In this document: one piece after another, positions 1 to 8,492 of the stretch
Layout of the letters: each line of letters starts with the position of its first letter
Position numbering within the stretch: the stretch's first letter is position 1
Assembly (NCBI GenBank): GCA_963803245.1
Contig: CAWDLI010000017.1
Span: forward strand, 186,001 to 250,000
Length of the DNA stretch: 64,000 bases
Direction of reading: 5' to 3'
Source: JACVRW01 sp963803245
GTDB taxonomy: Bacteria; Actinomycetota; Thermoleophilia; Solirubrobacterales; Thermoleophilaceae
Notes under the pieces: generated by a model
The model's input: only the letters and a program-made list of their open reading frames with translations
What the model was told of the DNA's origin: nothing
Databases searched by the model: none
Position numbers and translations under genes: made by a program

Positions 1-2
1 AG

Positions 3-317
3 GGGCTCGTGCTCGCCGAGGAGCGGCTCACGGACCTCCTGCTGTTCGAGTCGCGCGACCTGGTCGGGCGCATCGCCGAGCACCGACTCGCCCCGTTCGC
101 CGAGCTGACCCCTCGGGCCCGCGAGCGGATGGAGGAGACGGCCCTCTCGTTCGTACAGCAGCACGGCAACGCCGCGGCGATGGCCCGGGCGCTGCACCTC
201 CACCCGCAGACCGCCCGCTACCGCCTGGCGCGCCTTCGCGAGCTGCTCGGCGAGCAGCTGGACGATCCCGACGCGCGCTTCGAGCTGGAGCTGGCGCTGC
301 GGGCGGCGCGGGGCTAG
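3..317 (+). CDS. PucR-family transcriptional regulator, C-terminal HTH part (5' truncated by window edge)
   Basis: The frame is open to the left edge of the window, so only about the last 105 residues are present. The tail carries the PucR C-terminal helix-turn-helix signature: a run of the type TALSFVQQHGNAAAMARALH, then LHPQTARYRLARLRELLG and an acidic end. In this family the domain binds DNA and is preceded by sensory (PucR or GGDEF-like) regions, which here would lie outside the window. A GTG lies at the edge, but the preceding codons are also open, so it is not taken as the true start. The gene converges on the esterase gene on the minus strand and overlaps its last bases. Confidence 0.8.
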   Translation, partial: GLVLAEERLTDLLLFESRDLVGRIAEHRLAPFAELTPRARERMEETALSFVQQHGNAAAMARALHLHPQTARYRLARLRELLGEQLDDPDARFELELALRAARG

Positions 318-1288
318 TCCGCCGCCGCCGGGGGCGCCACGCCGGCCCCGCGGCGCTCGAGCAGGCCGCGCAGGTCCGCGCACAGCTCGGCCACGGCGCC
401 CGTGCACGCCGGGCTCAGGGCGGTCAGGTCGAAGAAGCCGTGGATCAGGCCGTCGTAGTGGCGCCTGACGACCGGCACGCCGGCGCGCTCCAGGGCGTCG
501 GCGTACGCCTCGACCTGGTCGCGCAGGGGGTCGTACTCCCCGACGGTGACCACGGCCGGCGGCAGCCCCGAGAGGTCGGCCGCCCGCAGGGGCGACAGGC
601 GCGGATCGGTCCGGTCCGCGTCGCCCGTGTAGTGGTCGGCGAACCAGATCATCTCCTCGCGCGTCAGGAAGTAGCCCTCGCCGTTCTCCTCCTCCGACGG
701 ATAGCGGGTCTCGAACTCGACGCCGGGGTAGATGAGGAGCTGGGCCGCAAGCGCAGGGCCGCCCGCGTCGCGCGCCTGCTGCGCCACCACCGCCGCGAGG
801 TTGCCGCCGGCGCTGTCCCCGGCCACCGCGATCCGCTCGGCGTCCCCGCCGAGCTCGGCCACGTGCCCGGCGGCCCAGCGCGTGGCTGCCATGCAGTCCT
901 CGACGGCCGCCGGGAACGGCGCCTCGGGCGCGAGCCGGTAGCCGATGCTCACCACGACCGCCTCCACCTGCGCGCAGAGCGTGCGGCACTGGTTGTCGTG
1001 GGTGTCGATGTCTCCCAGCACCCAGCCGCCGCCGTGGAAGAAGACGATCGTCGGCAGCTCGCCCCTGGCGGCGGGCCGGTAGATCCGGGCGGGCAGGGCT
1101 CCGGCGGGGCCGGGCAGCTCGGTGTCCTCGACGGCCTCGACCGGGACGATCGTCTCCGGCCGGCGCAGATCGACGGTCAGCATGCGGAACCCGCGCCGGG
1201 CGGCTTCCACGCTGCCCCGGGCGAGCGGCGGGCGCTGCATCGCCTCGAGCAGCGACAGCATCCCCTGAATGGGCGGGTCGACCGGCAC
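314..1288 (-). CDS. alpha/beta hydrolase of the hormone-sensitive lipase (HSL) esterase family
   Basis: Likely carboxylesterase acting on short acyl esters. It has the HSL oxyanion motif HGGGW, the nucleophile elbow GDSAGG, a catalytic Asp in VGEYDPLRDQ and a catalytic His in GLIHGFFD. About 324 residues, the usual size. A longer reading begins 35 codons upstream but would run into the regulator gene. I prefer the GTG at 1288 because it sits 14 nt after that gene's stop and just downstream of a purine-rich GGGGTAGGGG. The likely operon with the ArsR-type regulator suggests co-expression. Its substrate cannot be told from sequence. Confidence 0.87.
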   Translation of the reverse strand: MPVDPPIQGMLSLLEAMQRPPLARGSVEAARRGFRMLTVDLRRPETIVPVEAVEDTELPGPAGALPARIYRPAARGELPTIVFFHGGGWVLGDIDTHDNQCRTLCAQVEAVVVSIGYRLAPEAPFPAAVEDCMAATRWAAGHVAELGGDAERIAVAGDSAGGNLAAVVAQQARDAGGPALAAQLLIYPGVEFETRYPSEEENGEGYFLTREEMIWFADHYTGDADRTDPRLSPLRAADLSGLPPAVVTVGEYDPLRDQVEAYADALERAGVPVVRRHYDGLIHGFFDLTALSPACTGAVAELCADLRGLLERRGAGVAPPAAAD

Positions 1289-1301
1289 GGCCCCTACCCC
1301 G

Positions 1302-1937
1302 CTAGCGCTTGGCCGTGCGCTTCGACTTGCGGGCGGGCGCCTTGCCCTTCTTGGCGCCATCGCCGTTGGGCGACTCGAAGAGCAGGACGGCAAGCTTGCT
1401 GCTCACGCCCTCCTCGCCGCTGTCCGCCAGTCGCGCGGCGCTCTCCGACTCGATCTTGACGGTCTGGTCGAAGATCCCCGTGAGCAGCTCGCCGAGCTCC
1501 TCCCACCCACGCTCGTCGAGCACGAGGGGGTAGCGGCTGAGGTGGCGATCCACGCGCGCCTCGAAGGTGCCGCCCTCGATCGCATCGGCCACGTCGTCCC
1601 AGATGAGCTGCAGGCCCACGTCGGAGATCGCCTGGCGCAGCGAGCGCGGCAGGCGACTCCAGTCCCGCTCCGAGAAGTACGGGCGCTCGATCGCGCGATA
1701 GAAGTGCTCCACCGCTCCGCGCCGGGGCGTCGTGCTCACGAGCTCGATGCACTGGAGCTCGACCAGCGCCTTGACGTGGTAGCTGACGTTGCCGAGCGGC
1801 TCGCCGAGCTCCTCCGACATCTCGTTCGGGCTGGCCACGCGCTCATTCAGAATGGCGAGAACGTGAGCTCGCAGAGGGTGCGAGAGCGCCTTCGCGACCC
1901 GCGGATCCACCAATGCATCCTTCGTTGAGCTCACCAT
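1302..1937 (-). CDS. ArsR-like winged-helix transcriptional regulator
   Basis: 211 residues. The N-terminal 80 form a winged helix of ArsR type: VAKALSHPLRAHVLAIL, then EMSEELGEPLGNVSYHVKAL, the recognition helix. Cys/His metal-site residues typical of metal sensors are not obvious, so a one-component regulator of another kind is likely. The middle is uncharacterised and the C-terminal 20 residues are a Lys/Arg-rich tail (KKGKAPARKSKRTAKR) that may add non-specific DNA binding. The RBS AAAGGA precedes ATG 1937. The start overlaps the stop of a sigma-factor-like remnant (ATGGTGA). The downstream esterase is probably in the same transcript. Confidence 0.85.
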   Translation of the reverse strand: MVSSTKDALVDPRVAKALSHPLRAHVLAILNERVASPNEMSEELGEPLGNVSYHVKALVELQCIELVSTTPRRGAVEHFYRAIERPYFSERDWSRLPRSLRQAISDVGLQLIWDDVADAIEGGTFEARVDRHLSRYPLVLDERGWEELGELLTGIFDQTVKIESESAARLADSGEEGVSSKLAVLLFESPNGDGAKKGKAPARKSKRTAKR

Positions 1938-2116
1938 CGTCCTTTCATAAGTTCAGTCTCTAGTCGTTTTCGAGCGCGATGGAGGCGGACCTTCGCGGTT
2001 CCCTCAGGGATCCCCAAACGGTTAGCCAGCTCCGTCCGGACCCTGCCCTTCAAAGTACCGCAAAGGTAGGGCTTGCCGGTCCGGTAGGGACACCAAGGCC
2101 AATTCCGATGCGGCAC
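1931..2116 (-). pseudogene. fragment of an ECF-type sigma factor (region 4 only)
   Basis: The last 35 codons of this short frame read ELANRLGIPEGTAKVRLHRA followed by RKRLETEL. This is the helix-turn-helix of sigma-70 region 4 as found in ECF sigma factors. The preceding 25 codons (MPHRNWPWCPYRTGKPYLCG) match nothing I know, and regions 2 and 3 are missing. The stop codon overlaps the ATG of the ArsR-like gene, as if a complete sigma gene once headed that operon. The stretch looks less GC-rich than its surroundings. It could instead encode a 61-residue HTH miniprotein from GTG 2116, but a relic is more likely. Confidence 0.5.
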
Positions 2117-2183
2117 TTAGCCGTTTTGGAGGGCCACTTCCCTGGACTGCCGAAGCGTCCAACCCGAGCCATTCCCCGCGGTC

Positions 2184-3020
2184 TCAATCCGCCTGCTTGT
2201 CGTCCACGACGAGGAGTGAGCTGGGAGCCGACCGGGGGTCTGTCTGGGCCGTTTCGAGAAGCAGATCGCTCACCAGCTCCGGGCGATCCCACATCGGGAT
2301 GTGCCCGCAGCCCGGCAGCACGAGCGTCCGGGCGCCGGGCACGCGCAGGCGCACGGGACGGATCAGCCGGTCGTGCTCGCCGAACGCGACGGTGAGCGGC
2401 ACCTTGATCCGCGTGGCGCCCGTGAAGTGGCCCTGGCGCATCGCCGCGTTGGTGGCGTCGTACGCCGCCGCCCGGGCGTAGGAGCTGACCATGCGGGTGG
2501 CCGCTGCGCGGGGCACGAGGTCGGGACCGGCCACGACGTGCGCAAGGGCTAGCCGCCGCACCCGCCGGCTGCGCATCAGCAGCGGGAGGAACGGGCGCGC
2601 GGCGCGGGCGGCCCGCTGAGCGCCTCCGCGTGCCGGGGCGCCCGCCGGGTCGAGCGGAGCGCCCCACAGACCGGCCGGGCAGAGCGCGGTGACCGAGCGG
2701 GCGCGCTCCGTCTTGCCGAGCTCGAGCGCCAGCCAGCCGCCGAGCGAGTTACCCGCCAGGTGGGCGCTCGCGATCCCGAGCTCGTCCATCAGGCGCGCCA
2801 CGGCCTGACTGAGCGCCAGGGGCGTGGGCGTCACGCCGTCCGGCAGCGGGGGCGACTGCCCGAAGCCGGGCAGGTCGACCGCGATCACGTCGAGGTGCTC
2901 GGCCAGCCGGGCGAACACGGGCTCCCACACGCAGAGCTCGGCGCCGATGCCGTGCAGCAGGATGATCGGCTCGCCCTCACCGGAGCGTTCGAAGTTGAGG
3001 TCGGCTGCCTGAGAGGGCAT
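2184..3020 (-). CDS. alpha/beta fold hydrolase
   Basis: About 278 residues of classic alpha/beta hydrolase: oxyanion HG in LLHGIGAE, nucleophile elbow GNSLGG, acid in FGEHDRLI and His in GCGHIPMWD. The sequence resembles proteins annotated as meta-cleavage-product hydrolases or haloperoxidase-like esterases, but the substrate is unknown. ATG 3020 is the most family-like start. A GTG at 3062 in the same frame is possible and would place the start closer to the Zur-like palindrome at 3076-3090. The gene is divergent from the zinc-binding lipoprotein gene, so the same operator might affect it. Confidence 0.83.
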   Translation of the reverse strand: MPSQAADLNFERSGEGEPIILLHGIGAELCVWEPVFARLAEHLDVIAVDLPGFGQSPPLPDGVTPTPLALSQAVARLMDELGIASAHLAGNSLGGWLALELGKTERARSVTALCPAGLWGAPLDPAGAPARGGAQRAARAARPFLPLLMRSRRVRRLALAHVVAGPDLVPRAAATRMVSSYARAAAYDATNAAMRQGHFTGATRIKVPLTVAFGEHDRLIRPVRLRVPGARTLVLPGCGHIPMWDRPELVSDLLLETAQTDPRSAPSSLLVVDDKQAD

Positions 3021-3075
3021 GAAGGCTTGTACGCGAGCGCCGCCCGGCGAGATCAGGCGCACCCCGCTCGACAAG

Positions 3076-3090
3076 TGAGAATCGTTCTCA
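3076..3090. promoter_or_regulatory. Zur/Fur-type operator (perfect palindrome)
   Basis: TGAGAATCGTTCTCA is a perfect 6-3-6 inverted repeat. It has the TGANAAT...TTNTCA shape of zinc-uptake-regulator (Zur) boxes. It abuts a TACGCT hexamer (3092-3097), 9 nt before the ATG of a ZnuA-like gene, so a bound repressor would cover the promoter. Zinc control of that gene is therefore strongly suggested. No Zur gene lies in the window. Confidence 0.75.
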
Positions 3091-3091
3091 T

Positions 3092-3097
3092 TACGCT
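3092..3097 (+). promoter_or_regulatory. -10 box (TACGCT) of the zinc-binding protein gene
   Basis: TACGCT ends 9 nt before ATG 3107, the spacing expected of a leaderless or near-leaderless transcript. The same hexamer recurs before several other genes in the window. The Zur-like palindrome lies directly upstream. Confidence 0.5.
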
Positions 3098-3106
3098 CCG
3101 CTGCGC

Positions 3107-4021
3107 ATGCGCATGGTGGCAGCCCTCTTCCTCTGCACCGCCCTCGGGCTCGCCTCCTGCGGCGGCGGCTCCGGGTCATCCGGCGACGGGAGGGTCGTGG
3201 TGGTGGGCACGACGACCCAGGTGGGCGACCTCCTCCGCGAGGTGGCCGGCAGGCGGGCCGACGTGCGCCAGATCCTCCGCCCCAACTCCGACCCGCACGA
3301 GTACGAGCCGCGCCCGAGCGACGTGAAGGGACTGACGGAGGCGAAGCTCGTGGTCCGCTCCGGCGGCGAGGTGGACGACTGGCTCGACGACCTCGTGGAC
3401 AGCGCGGGCAGCGACGCGCCCGTGCTCACCCTCATCGACGGCGTGCGCACGCGGCGCGCCGGCGACGACGTCGATCCGCACTGGTGGCAGGACCCTCGCA
3501 ACGCGGAGCTGGCGGTGGCGGCGATCCGCGATCGCCTCGCCGAGGTCGATCCCGGCGGGGCCGCCGTCTACAGGCGGAACGCGGCGCGCTACCTGGCGCG
3601 GCTGCGCCGCCTCGACGCCCGGACGGCGGCGTGCATCCAGCGCATCCCGGCCGCCGGACGCAAGCTCGTGACCACCCACGACGCTCTCGCCTACTACGCC
3701 GACCGCTACGGGCTCGAGGTCATCGGCGCGGTGCTGCCCTCCCTGTCCACGCAGGCGCAGCCCTCGGCGCGGGACATCCAGGAGCTGGTGGACCAGATCG
3801 AGAGCGCCGGGGTGAGGGCGATCTACCCGGAGAGCTCCATCAACCCGGAGCTGGAGCGCGCCGTGGCGCGTGAGAGCGGCGCGACGGTCGGGTCGTCGCT
3901 GTGGGCGGACTCGCTCGGGCCGGAGGGATCGAGCGGCGCCACCTACGTGGGCTCGATCGCCGCCAACACCCGCGCGATCGTGGACGGCCTGACGGACGGC
4001 GCTGTGACCTGCACGCCCTAG
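3107..4021 (+). CDS. znuA: zinc/manganese ABC transporter substrate-binding lipoprotein (ZnuA-like)
   Basis: 304 residues. The signal peptide ends in the lipobox LASC (Cys18), so it is a membrane-anchored lipoprotein. Cluster A-I metal ligands are visible: His64 in DPHEYEP, His125 in VDPHWWQD, His191 in TTHDALAYY and an acidic residue near the end (Glu242 in YPESS or Asp268 in LWADSLG). The set of three His plus one acidic residue is the zinc/manganese pattern. The long His/Asp-rich loop of many zinc-specific ZnuA proteins is absent. The upstream Zur-like box points to zinc. No permease or ATPase gene follows; the next gene converges and overlaps, so the rest of the importer must be elsewhere. 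Confidence 0.88.
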   Translation: MRMVAALFLCTALGLASCGGGSGSSGDGRVVVVGTTTQVGDLLREVAGRRADVRQILRPNSDPHEYEPRPSDVKGLTEAKLVVRSGGEVDDWLDDLVDSAGSDAPVLTLIDGVRTRRAGDDVDPHWWQDPRNAELAVAAIRDRLAEVDPGGAAVYRRNAARYLARLRRLDARTAACIQRIPAAGRKLVTTHDALAYYADRYGLEVIGAVLPSLSTQAQPSARDIQELVDQIESAGVRAIYPESSINPELERAVARESGATVGSSLWADSLGPEGSSGATYVGSIAANTRAIVDGLTDGAVTCTP

Positions 4022-5444
4022 GGCGACCGGCGCAGCGCCGCCCGGGCCGCGTGGTGGCCGCACATCCCGTGCACCCCGCCCCCGGGCGGCGTGGACGAGG
4101 AGCAGATGTAGATGCCGGGAGCCGGGGTGGCGTACGGCTGTGGCCGCGGCACCGGGCGGGCGAACAGCTGGAGCAGGTCCTGCGCGCCGCCGTTGATGTC
4201 ACCGCCGACGTAGTTCGGGTTGTGGCGCTCCACGTCCGCGGGCCCCATCGCCGAACGCCCGATCACCAGGTCGCGGAAGCCGGGCGCGAAGCGCTCGACC
4301 TGGGCCTCGATGCGCTCGGTCATGTCGGCCGTGGAGCCGCCCGGCACATGGCAGTAGCCCCAGGCGACGTGCTTCCCCGCGGGGGCACGGCTCGGATCCG
4401 TGACGGTGGGCTGCGCCATCAGCACGAACGGGCGGTCGGACTCGCGCCCGTGCGCCACGGCGCGCTCGGAGGCGGCGATCTCGTCGAGGGTGCCGCCCAC
4501 GTGCACCGTCCCGGCGCCGCGGCACTCCGGCGCCGTCCAGGGGATCGGCCCGTCGAGCGCCCAGTCGAGCTTGAAGACGCCGGCGCCGTAGCGATAGCGG
4601 CCGAGAGCGCGCCGGTAGCCGTCGGGAAGCCGGCTGCCCGCCACCCGCAGCACCTGACGCGGAGTCAGGTCGAGAAGAAGGGCTCGCGACGCCGGCAGGC
4701 CGTCGACCGACTCCACGGGACTGGACGTGCGGATCTCGCCGCCGAGCGAACGCAGGTACGCGGCGAGCGCGTCGGCGATCGACTGAGAGCCCCCGCGCGC
4801 GATCGGCCAGCCCACCGAGTGCGCGAGCAGCGCCAGCACCAGCCCGAACGAGGCGGTGATCGGCTGCTCCAGGCGCAGCATGGAATGGGCCGCGCAGCCG
4901 GCGAACAGCGCGGGAGCGCGACGCTCACGGAAGCGCGCGCCGGCCAGGCCGGACGCCGAGCGCACGGCGCTCAGGCCGAAGCGCGCGAACGGCACCGGGT
5001 GGCGCGGCGGCCGCAGCGGCCCGAGCAGGGCGGGCAGGAGCTTCCCGGCGTCGCGCGCGACGGCTCCATCAGGCTCGCGTAGGCACGCCCGTCCGCGCCG
5101 CCGATCGAGGCAGACGTGGCCTCGACGGAGCGCTCCAGCACCACCGCGGTCCCGTCGTCGAGCGGGTGCGCCAGCGGAACGTCCGGGTGCACGAGCTCGA
5201 GCCCGTGGTCGGCCAGCGGCAGCTTTCTGAAGAACGGCGAGCCGGCCACGAGCGGGTGGACCGCCGAGCACACGTCGTGCAAATAGCCGGGGAGCGTGAG
5301 CTCCGCGGAGCGCGTGCCGCCCCCCACGGTCGCGGCGCCCTCGAGCACGAGCACCGAGCGCCCCGCCCGCGCCAATGTGATGGCCGCCGCCAGGCCGTTG
5401 GGCCCGGAGCCGACGACGAGCGCGTCGTGGGTGGGCTCAGCCAC
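4018..5444 (-). pseudogene. FAD-dependent oxidoreductase (phytoene-desaturase/PYROXD2-like), frameshifted
   Basis: The N-terminal part from GTG 5444 has the dinucleotide-binding motif VVGSGPNGLAAAITLARAG and VLEGAATVGGGTRS. The C-terminal part in another frame continues the family to an end with HGMCGHHAA. The frames meet near 5055-5070, within a GTCGCGCGCGACG repeat. The N-frame reads YASLMEP, then the C-frame reads ARDAGKLLPALL. The span is one base short of a multiple of three, so a single-base loss explains it. The intact protein would be about 475 residues. The start overlaps the upstream gene by 8 nt, making this the last gene of the eight-gene operon. Either decayed or a sequencing error. 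Confidence 0.8.
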
Positions 5445-6168
5445 CCGGCGCGGACTCGCGGCGAGGCCCGCGGCGTACCCAGCGCACCGGCGCCGACAGC
5501 GTGTAAACCGTCGAGCGGATCGCCGAGCTCTGCCAGACGTTGCGGGACTTCGACCACTGGCGGCGCTTGTCCACGCACACCACCTGGGTGTCCACCTCGG
5601 CATCGGGCTCGCCGAAGTGGGCGGCCAGGCTGCTCAGCGTGTGCTGCCAGAAGCGGTCCTCCTGGCGGTGCCCGCCGAAGGTGAGACCCGCCTCGAAGAT
5701 CGGGTCCGACGCGCGCATCAGCACCTGCGCCTGGGCCACCGTCTGCCCGTCGCGCTCGGCGGCGCTGAAGGTGATCCAGCCCGCGAACATGTGCCCCTCG
5801 GGCGTCATGAGCGTGAACGACTCCTCGTCGGCGTACAGGACCATCACGCCCGTCGAGAGCTTCATCCGCCCGGGCAGCGTCATCCCGAGCAGGGCCACCT
5901 CGCCCGGCGCGATGCCGGTCAGCGGGGCGTAGAAGTTGTTGCGCTCCGGCCAGAAGTCGGGGAAGCGCTCCTTCCAGACGGCGATCAGGTCCGTGGCCGA
6001 GACGCGCTCGGTCGGAACGGGCACCTGGTAGGTCTTCTGCCACATCTTCCCGAAGCCCTGGATCGGCCCCGCGAGCCGGCGGCCCTCGACGTTGATGTTC
6101 GTGGCGCCCTCGGGGACGTTGGACACCTTCAGGCGCGAGACCGGCTTCGCCCAGCTGTCCCCGTTCAT
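5437..6168 (-). CDS. uncharacterised protein, DUF1990/SRPBCC-like
   Basis: 243 residues, no signal peptide and no membrane segment. Conserved-looking blocks include NFYAPLTGIAPGEVALLGMT, TPEGHMFAGWITFS and FGGHRQEDRFWQHTL. They resemble the general plan of DUF1990-type proteins (a phrase on reaching pH/growth-type apolar pockets is not justified; no ligand is known). I cannot assign a function. It is embedded in the signalling operon: its ATG forms ATGA with the STAS gene stop, and it overlaps the FAD oxidoreductase start. This tight coupling suggests it works with one of those partners. Confidence 0.7.
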   Translation of the reverse strand: MNGDSWAKPVSRLKVSNVPEGATNINVEGRRLAGPIQGFGKMWQKTYQVPVPTERVSATDLIAVWKERFPDFWPERNNFYAPLTGIAPGEVALLGMTLPGRMKLSTGVMVLYADEESFTLMTPEGHMFAGWITFSAAERDGQTVAQAQVLMRASDPIFEAGLTFGGHRQEDRFWQHTLSSLAAHFGEPDAEVDTQVVCVDKRRQWSKSRNVWQSSAIRSTVYTLSAPVRWVRRGPRRESAPGG

Positions 6169-6515
6169 GACGCGCCCGCGGCGGAGAGCGCCTCGGCCTC
6201 GGTGTCGTGGATGCCCACGGCCTCGTCGAGACGGGTGAGGTCGAAGATCTGCCGGTAGTGGTCGCTCAGACCGAAGGCCAGCAGCCGCTGGCCCTGCCGG
6301 TTGGCACGCACGAGCAGCGTGACGAGCAGCCCGATGCCACCACTGTTCATGTACGACAGGCCGGTGAAGTTGAGGATGACCGCCGACACGTCGCCGGCCT
6401 CCTCGTAGGCCTTCATGAGCACATCCTCGGAGCCGGAGGTCACGTCGCCGTCGATGTCGACCACGCTCGCCCCGCCCAGCCGGCGCACCTCCATTGTCGC
6501 CGTGGCCTCAGGCAT
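6165..6515 (-). CDS. STAS-domain anti-sigma-factor antagonist (second copy)
   Basis: 116 residues, a single STAS domain of SpoIIAA/RsbV type. In this family the unphosphorylated protein binds an RsbW-type kinase and frees its sigma factor. The phosphorylatable Ser is present in LSYMNSGGIGLL (Ser58), although the usual Asp before it is Asn. RBS GGAAGGGAG lies before ATG 6515, which overlaps the stop of the first STAS gene by 8 nt. The two STAS proteins share the C-terminal motif GL(S/T)DHYR.IF..TRL, so they are paralogues from a local duplication. Confidence 0.88.
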   Translation of the reverse strand: MPEATATMEVRRLGGASVVDIDGDVTSGSEDVLMKAYEEAGDVSAVILNFTGLSYMNSGGIGLLVTLLVRANRQGQRLLAFGLSDHYRQIFDLTRLDEAVGIHDTEAEALSAAGAS

Positions 6516-6873
6516 CGGTACTCCCTTCCGCGCCGTTGAGGGCGCTGCTCTCGTCGGCTGTGATCTGCATGAAGTCCGCGAGCCGCGTGATCTCGAAGAT
6601 CTCGCGGTAGTGGTCGGTGAGGCCCCAGGCGCGCATTCCGATGCCGTCGGCGCGCGCACGGGCCAGCAGGCCGACGATGAGGGCGATCCCGGTGCTGTTG
6701 ATGTAGGAGGCCTCGGCGAAGTTGAGCGCGACAGCCTCGGGCCGCTCGCTCGTGGCCTGCGACCAGGCCGCTTCGAGCGTCTGCTCCGCGGCCGAGTTGA
6801 TGTCGCCCACCAGGTCGATCACGGCGATCCCGTCGCGGCGCCGCACCGTTGCCTCGGCTTCACTTGCTGCCAT
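6508..6873 (-). CDS. STAS-domain anti-sigma-factor antagonist (first copy)
   Basis: 121 residues, single STAS domain. The candidate phospho-acceptor is Ser60 in ASYINSTGIALI. The DHYREIFEITRL block near the C-terminus matches the neighbouring STAS paralogue. Its start overlaps the end of the phosphatase/kinase fusion gene by 14 nt. The fusion protein carries both an RsbU-like phosphatase and an RsbW-like kinase domain, so this protein and its paralogue are its likely substrates, forming a complete partner-switch set. No sigma factor gene is adjacent. Confidence 0.88.
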   Translation of the reverse strand: MAASEAEATVRRRDGIAVIDLVGDINSAAEQTLEAAWSQATSERPEAVALNFAEASYINSTGIALIVGLLARARADGIGMRAWGLTDHYREIFEITRLADFMQITADESSALNGAEGSTDA

Positions 6874-8479
6874 CGTTGCCTCCTTGCAGGCGTAGGGCGA
6901 GCTCGACGGTGTGGTGCTGCTCGTCGCTCGTCTCGCTCGTCTCGTCGACCATGTTCTGGATCAGGAAGAGGCCCCAGCCGCGCGGGCGCTGAAGCCCCTC
7001 GAGCTTTGCCTCGATGTCGGGGGTCTCCGGCTCGGCCATCGGCGGAGCGCCGCCCAGGTCGGTGATCAGGACCCGCAGGCGATCGGGGGTCGCGAGCACT
7101 CGCACCGTGACCGGTCTGTCGGCCTGGTAGCGGTTGCCGTGCTCCATCGCGTTCATCGTGGCCTCGCCGACCGCGGTCTTGAGGCGCTCGCGACGGGCCT
7201 CCTCGAGCCCCAGGTCTGCCACGGCGGAGCTCACGTGGTCGATCGCCATGCGCTCGTTCCCGGCCGCGCTCGGCAGCTCGAACTCGGCGAGCACCCTCTC
7301 GGCCGCATCCTTGCCCACGGCGCCATTGTCCATGTGGCTCGCGCCCGCCGTGCGCTGGAGGGTGACCATGGTCACGTCGTCCTCCTGCTCGGCGCCCGGG
7401 CCGGTGAACCGGTCGAGCTCGGCCAGCACGCGGTCGATCAGCTCGCCGCCGCCCGGGTGGCGGTCCACGGCGTCCATCAGGCGCGGGAAGCCGTACATGT
7501 CGCCGTCGGGGGCGTGAGCCTCCACGACGCCATCGGAGTGGAGCAGCACCGAGTCGCCGGGGGCGAGCACGTACTCCTTCTCCTCGTAGGCCATGCCGGT
7601 CATGAGCCCGAGCGGCATCCCGCGAGCGCGCAGCTCCACCACCCCGTCGGCCGTCTTTACGTAGGGAAGGTCGTGACCGGCGTTCGCGAAGCGCAGGCGG
7701 CCGGTCGCCGGCTCGAGCACCCCGTAGAGGCAGGTCACGAACATCTTGTCCGGCATGTCTGGGCAGAGGTGCTCGTTCACCCGCTCGAGCACCTCCCCCG
7801 GGTCCACCAGCCGCTGCGCGGACGCCCGCAGCACGCTGCGCGTGGCGGCCATGACGAGCGCGGCCGGCACTCCCTTGTCGGTCACGTCACCGACCACGAA
7901 GCCCACCTGGCCCTCGGGCAGAGGAATGACGTCGTAGAAGTCGCCGCCCACCTCGCGCGCGGGCCGGTAGTAGGCGGAGACCTGCCACCCCGTGAGCTCG
8001 GGGAGCTCGCGCGGGAGGAAGTTCTGCTGGATCAGACGCGCCACCTCGAGCTCCTGCTCGAAGCGCTGCCGGGTGCGCGCCTCCGCCTCCTGCTGGCGCA
8101 CGAGCTGGCCGACCCGCAGCGCCGGCGCCGCCTGCGCGGCCAGGTTGTCGAGCAGCTTGCGGTCGTCGGAGGAGTAGTCCTGCTCCGAGAGCCGCGGGCC
8201 CAGGTTGAGCACCCCGATCAGCTCTCCCTGGCTCACGAGCGGCACGGCGAGCCTCACGCCTGCCGCCCTCAGGTCGCGCAGCGCGGGCGAGTCGAGCTCG
8301 AGCTCGTCCAGGTCCACGGCACCGGTGGCGCTCTCGAAGTAGGCGAGCAGCGGATCGGCCGGCCCGATGTCCACCGGGCTGGTGTCCTGCTCGGGCGCCG
8401 GTGCCGGTGCGCCCGCGGCCTGCGGCGGCTGCTCGGTGCGGGTGGCGCGGCGCCGGAGGATCCTGGTCAGTGCGGGCAT
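6860..8479 (-). CDS. GAF-like/PP2C phosphatase fused to an RsbW-type HATPase (partner-switch phosphatase-kinase)
   Basis: 539 residues. About 40-125 is a GAF-like sensor (RLAVPLVSQGELIGVLNLG), and 126-155 a helical linker. About 160-375 is a SpoIIE/RsbU PP2C phosphatase with metal Asp residues in GGDFYD (180), GDVTDKG (198), HSDGV (316) and EDDVT (367/368). About 400-539 is a HATPase of RsbW/SpoIIAB type with N-box GEATMNAMEHGN and G-box RGWGLFLI. The opposing phosphatase and kinase activities toward STAS proteins sit in one chain, with two STAS genes just downstream. RBS AAAGGGAG precedes ATG 8479. The gene starts 13 nt after the adenylate cyclase stop. Confidence 0.92.
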   Translation of the reverse strand: MPALTRILRRRATRTEQPPQAAGAPAPAPEQDTSPVDIGPADPLLAYFESATGAVDLDELELDSPALRDLRAAGVRLAVPLVSQGELIGVLNLGPRLSEQDYSSDDRKLLDNLAAQAAPALRVGQLVRQQEAEARTRQRFEQELEVARLIQQNFLPRELPELTGWQVSAYYRPAREVGGDFYDVIPLPEGQVGFVVGDVTDKGVPAALVMAATRSVLRASAQRLVDPGEVLERVNEHLCPDMPDKMFVTCLYGVLEPATGRLRFANAGHDLPYVKTADGVVELRARGMPLGLMTGMAYEEKEYVLAPGDSVLLHSDGVVEAHAPDGDMYGFPRLMDAVDRHPGGGELIDRVLAELDRFTGPGAEQEDDVTMVTLQRTAGASHMDNGAVGKDAAERVLAEFELPSAAGNERMAIDHVSSAVADLGLEEARRERLKTAVGEATMNAMEHGNRYQADRPVTVRVLATPDRLRVLITDLGGAPPMAEPETPDIEAKLEGLQRPRGWGLFLIQNMVDETSETSDEQHHTVELALRLQGGNDGSK

Positions 8480-8492
8480 TGCGTCTCCCTTT

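Noticed and set aside
3021..3062. Upstream GTG start for the alpha/beta hydrolase
   Set aside because: It adds 14 residues not seen in the family and no convincing ribosome site precedes it; kept only as an alternative.
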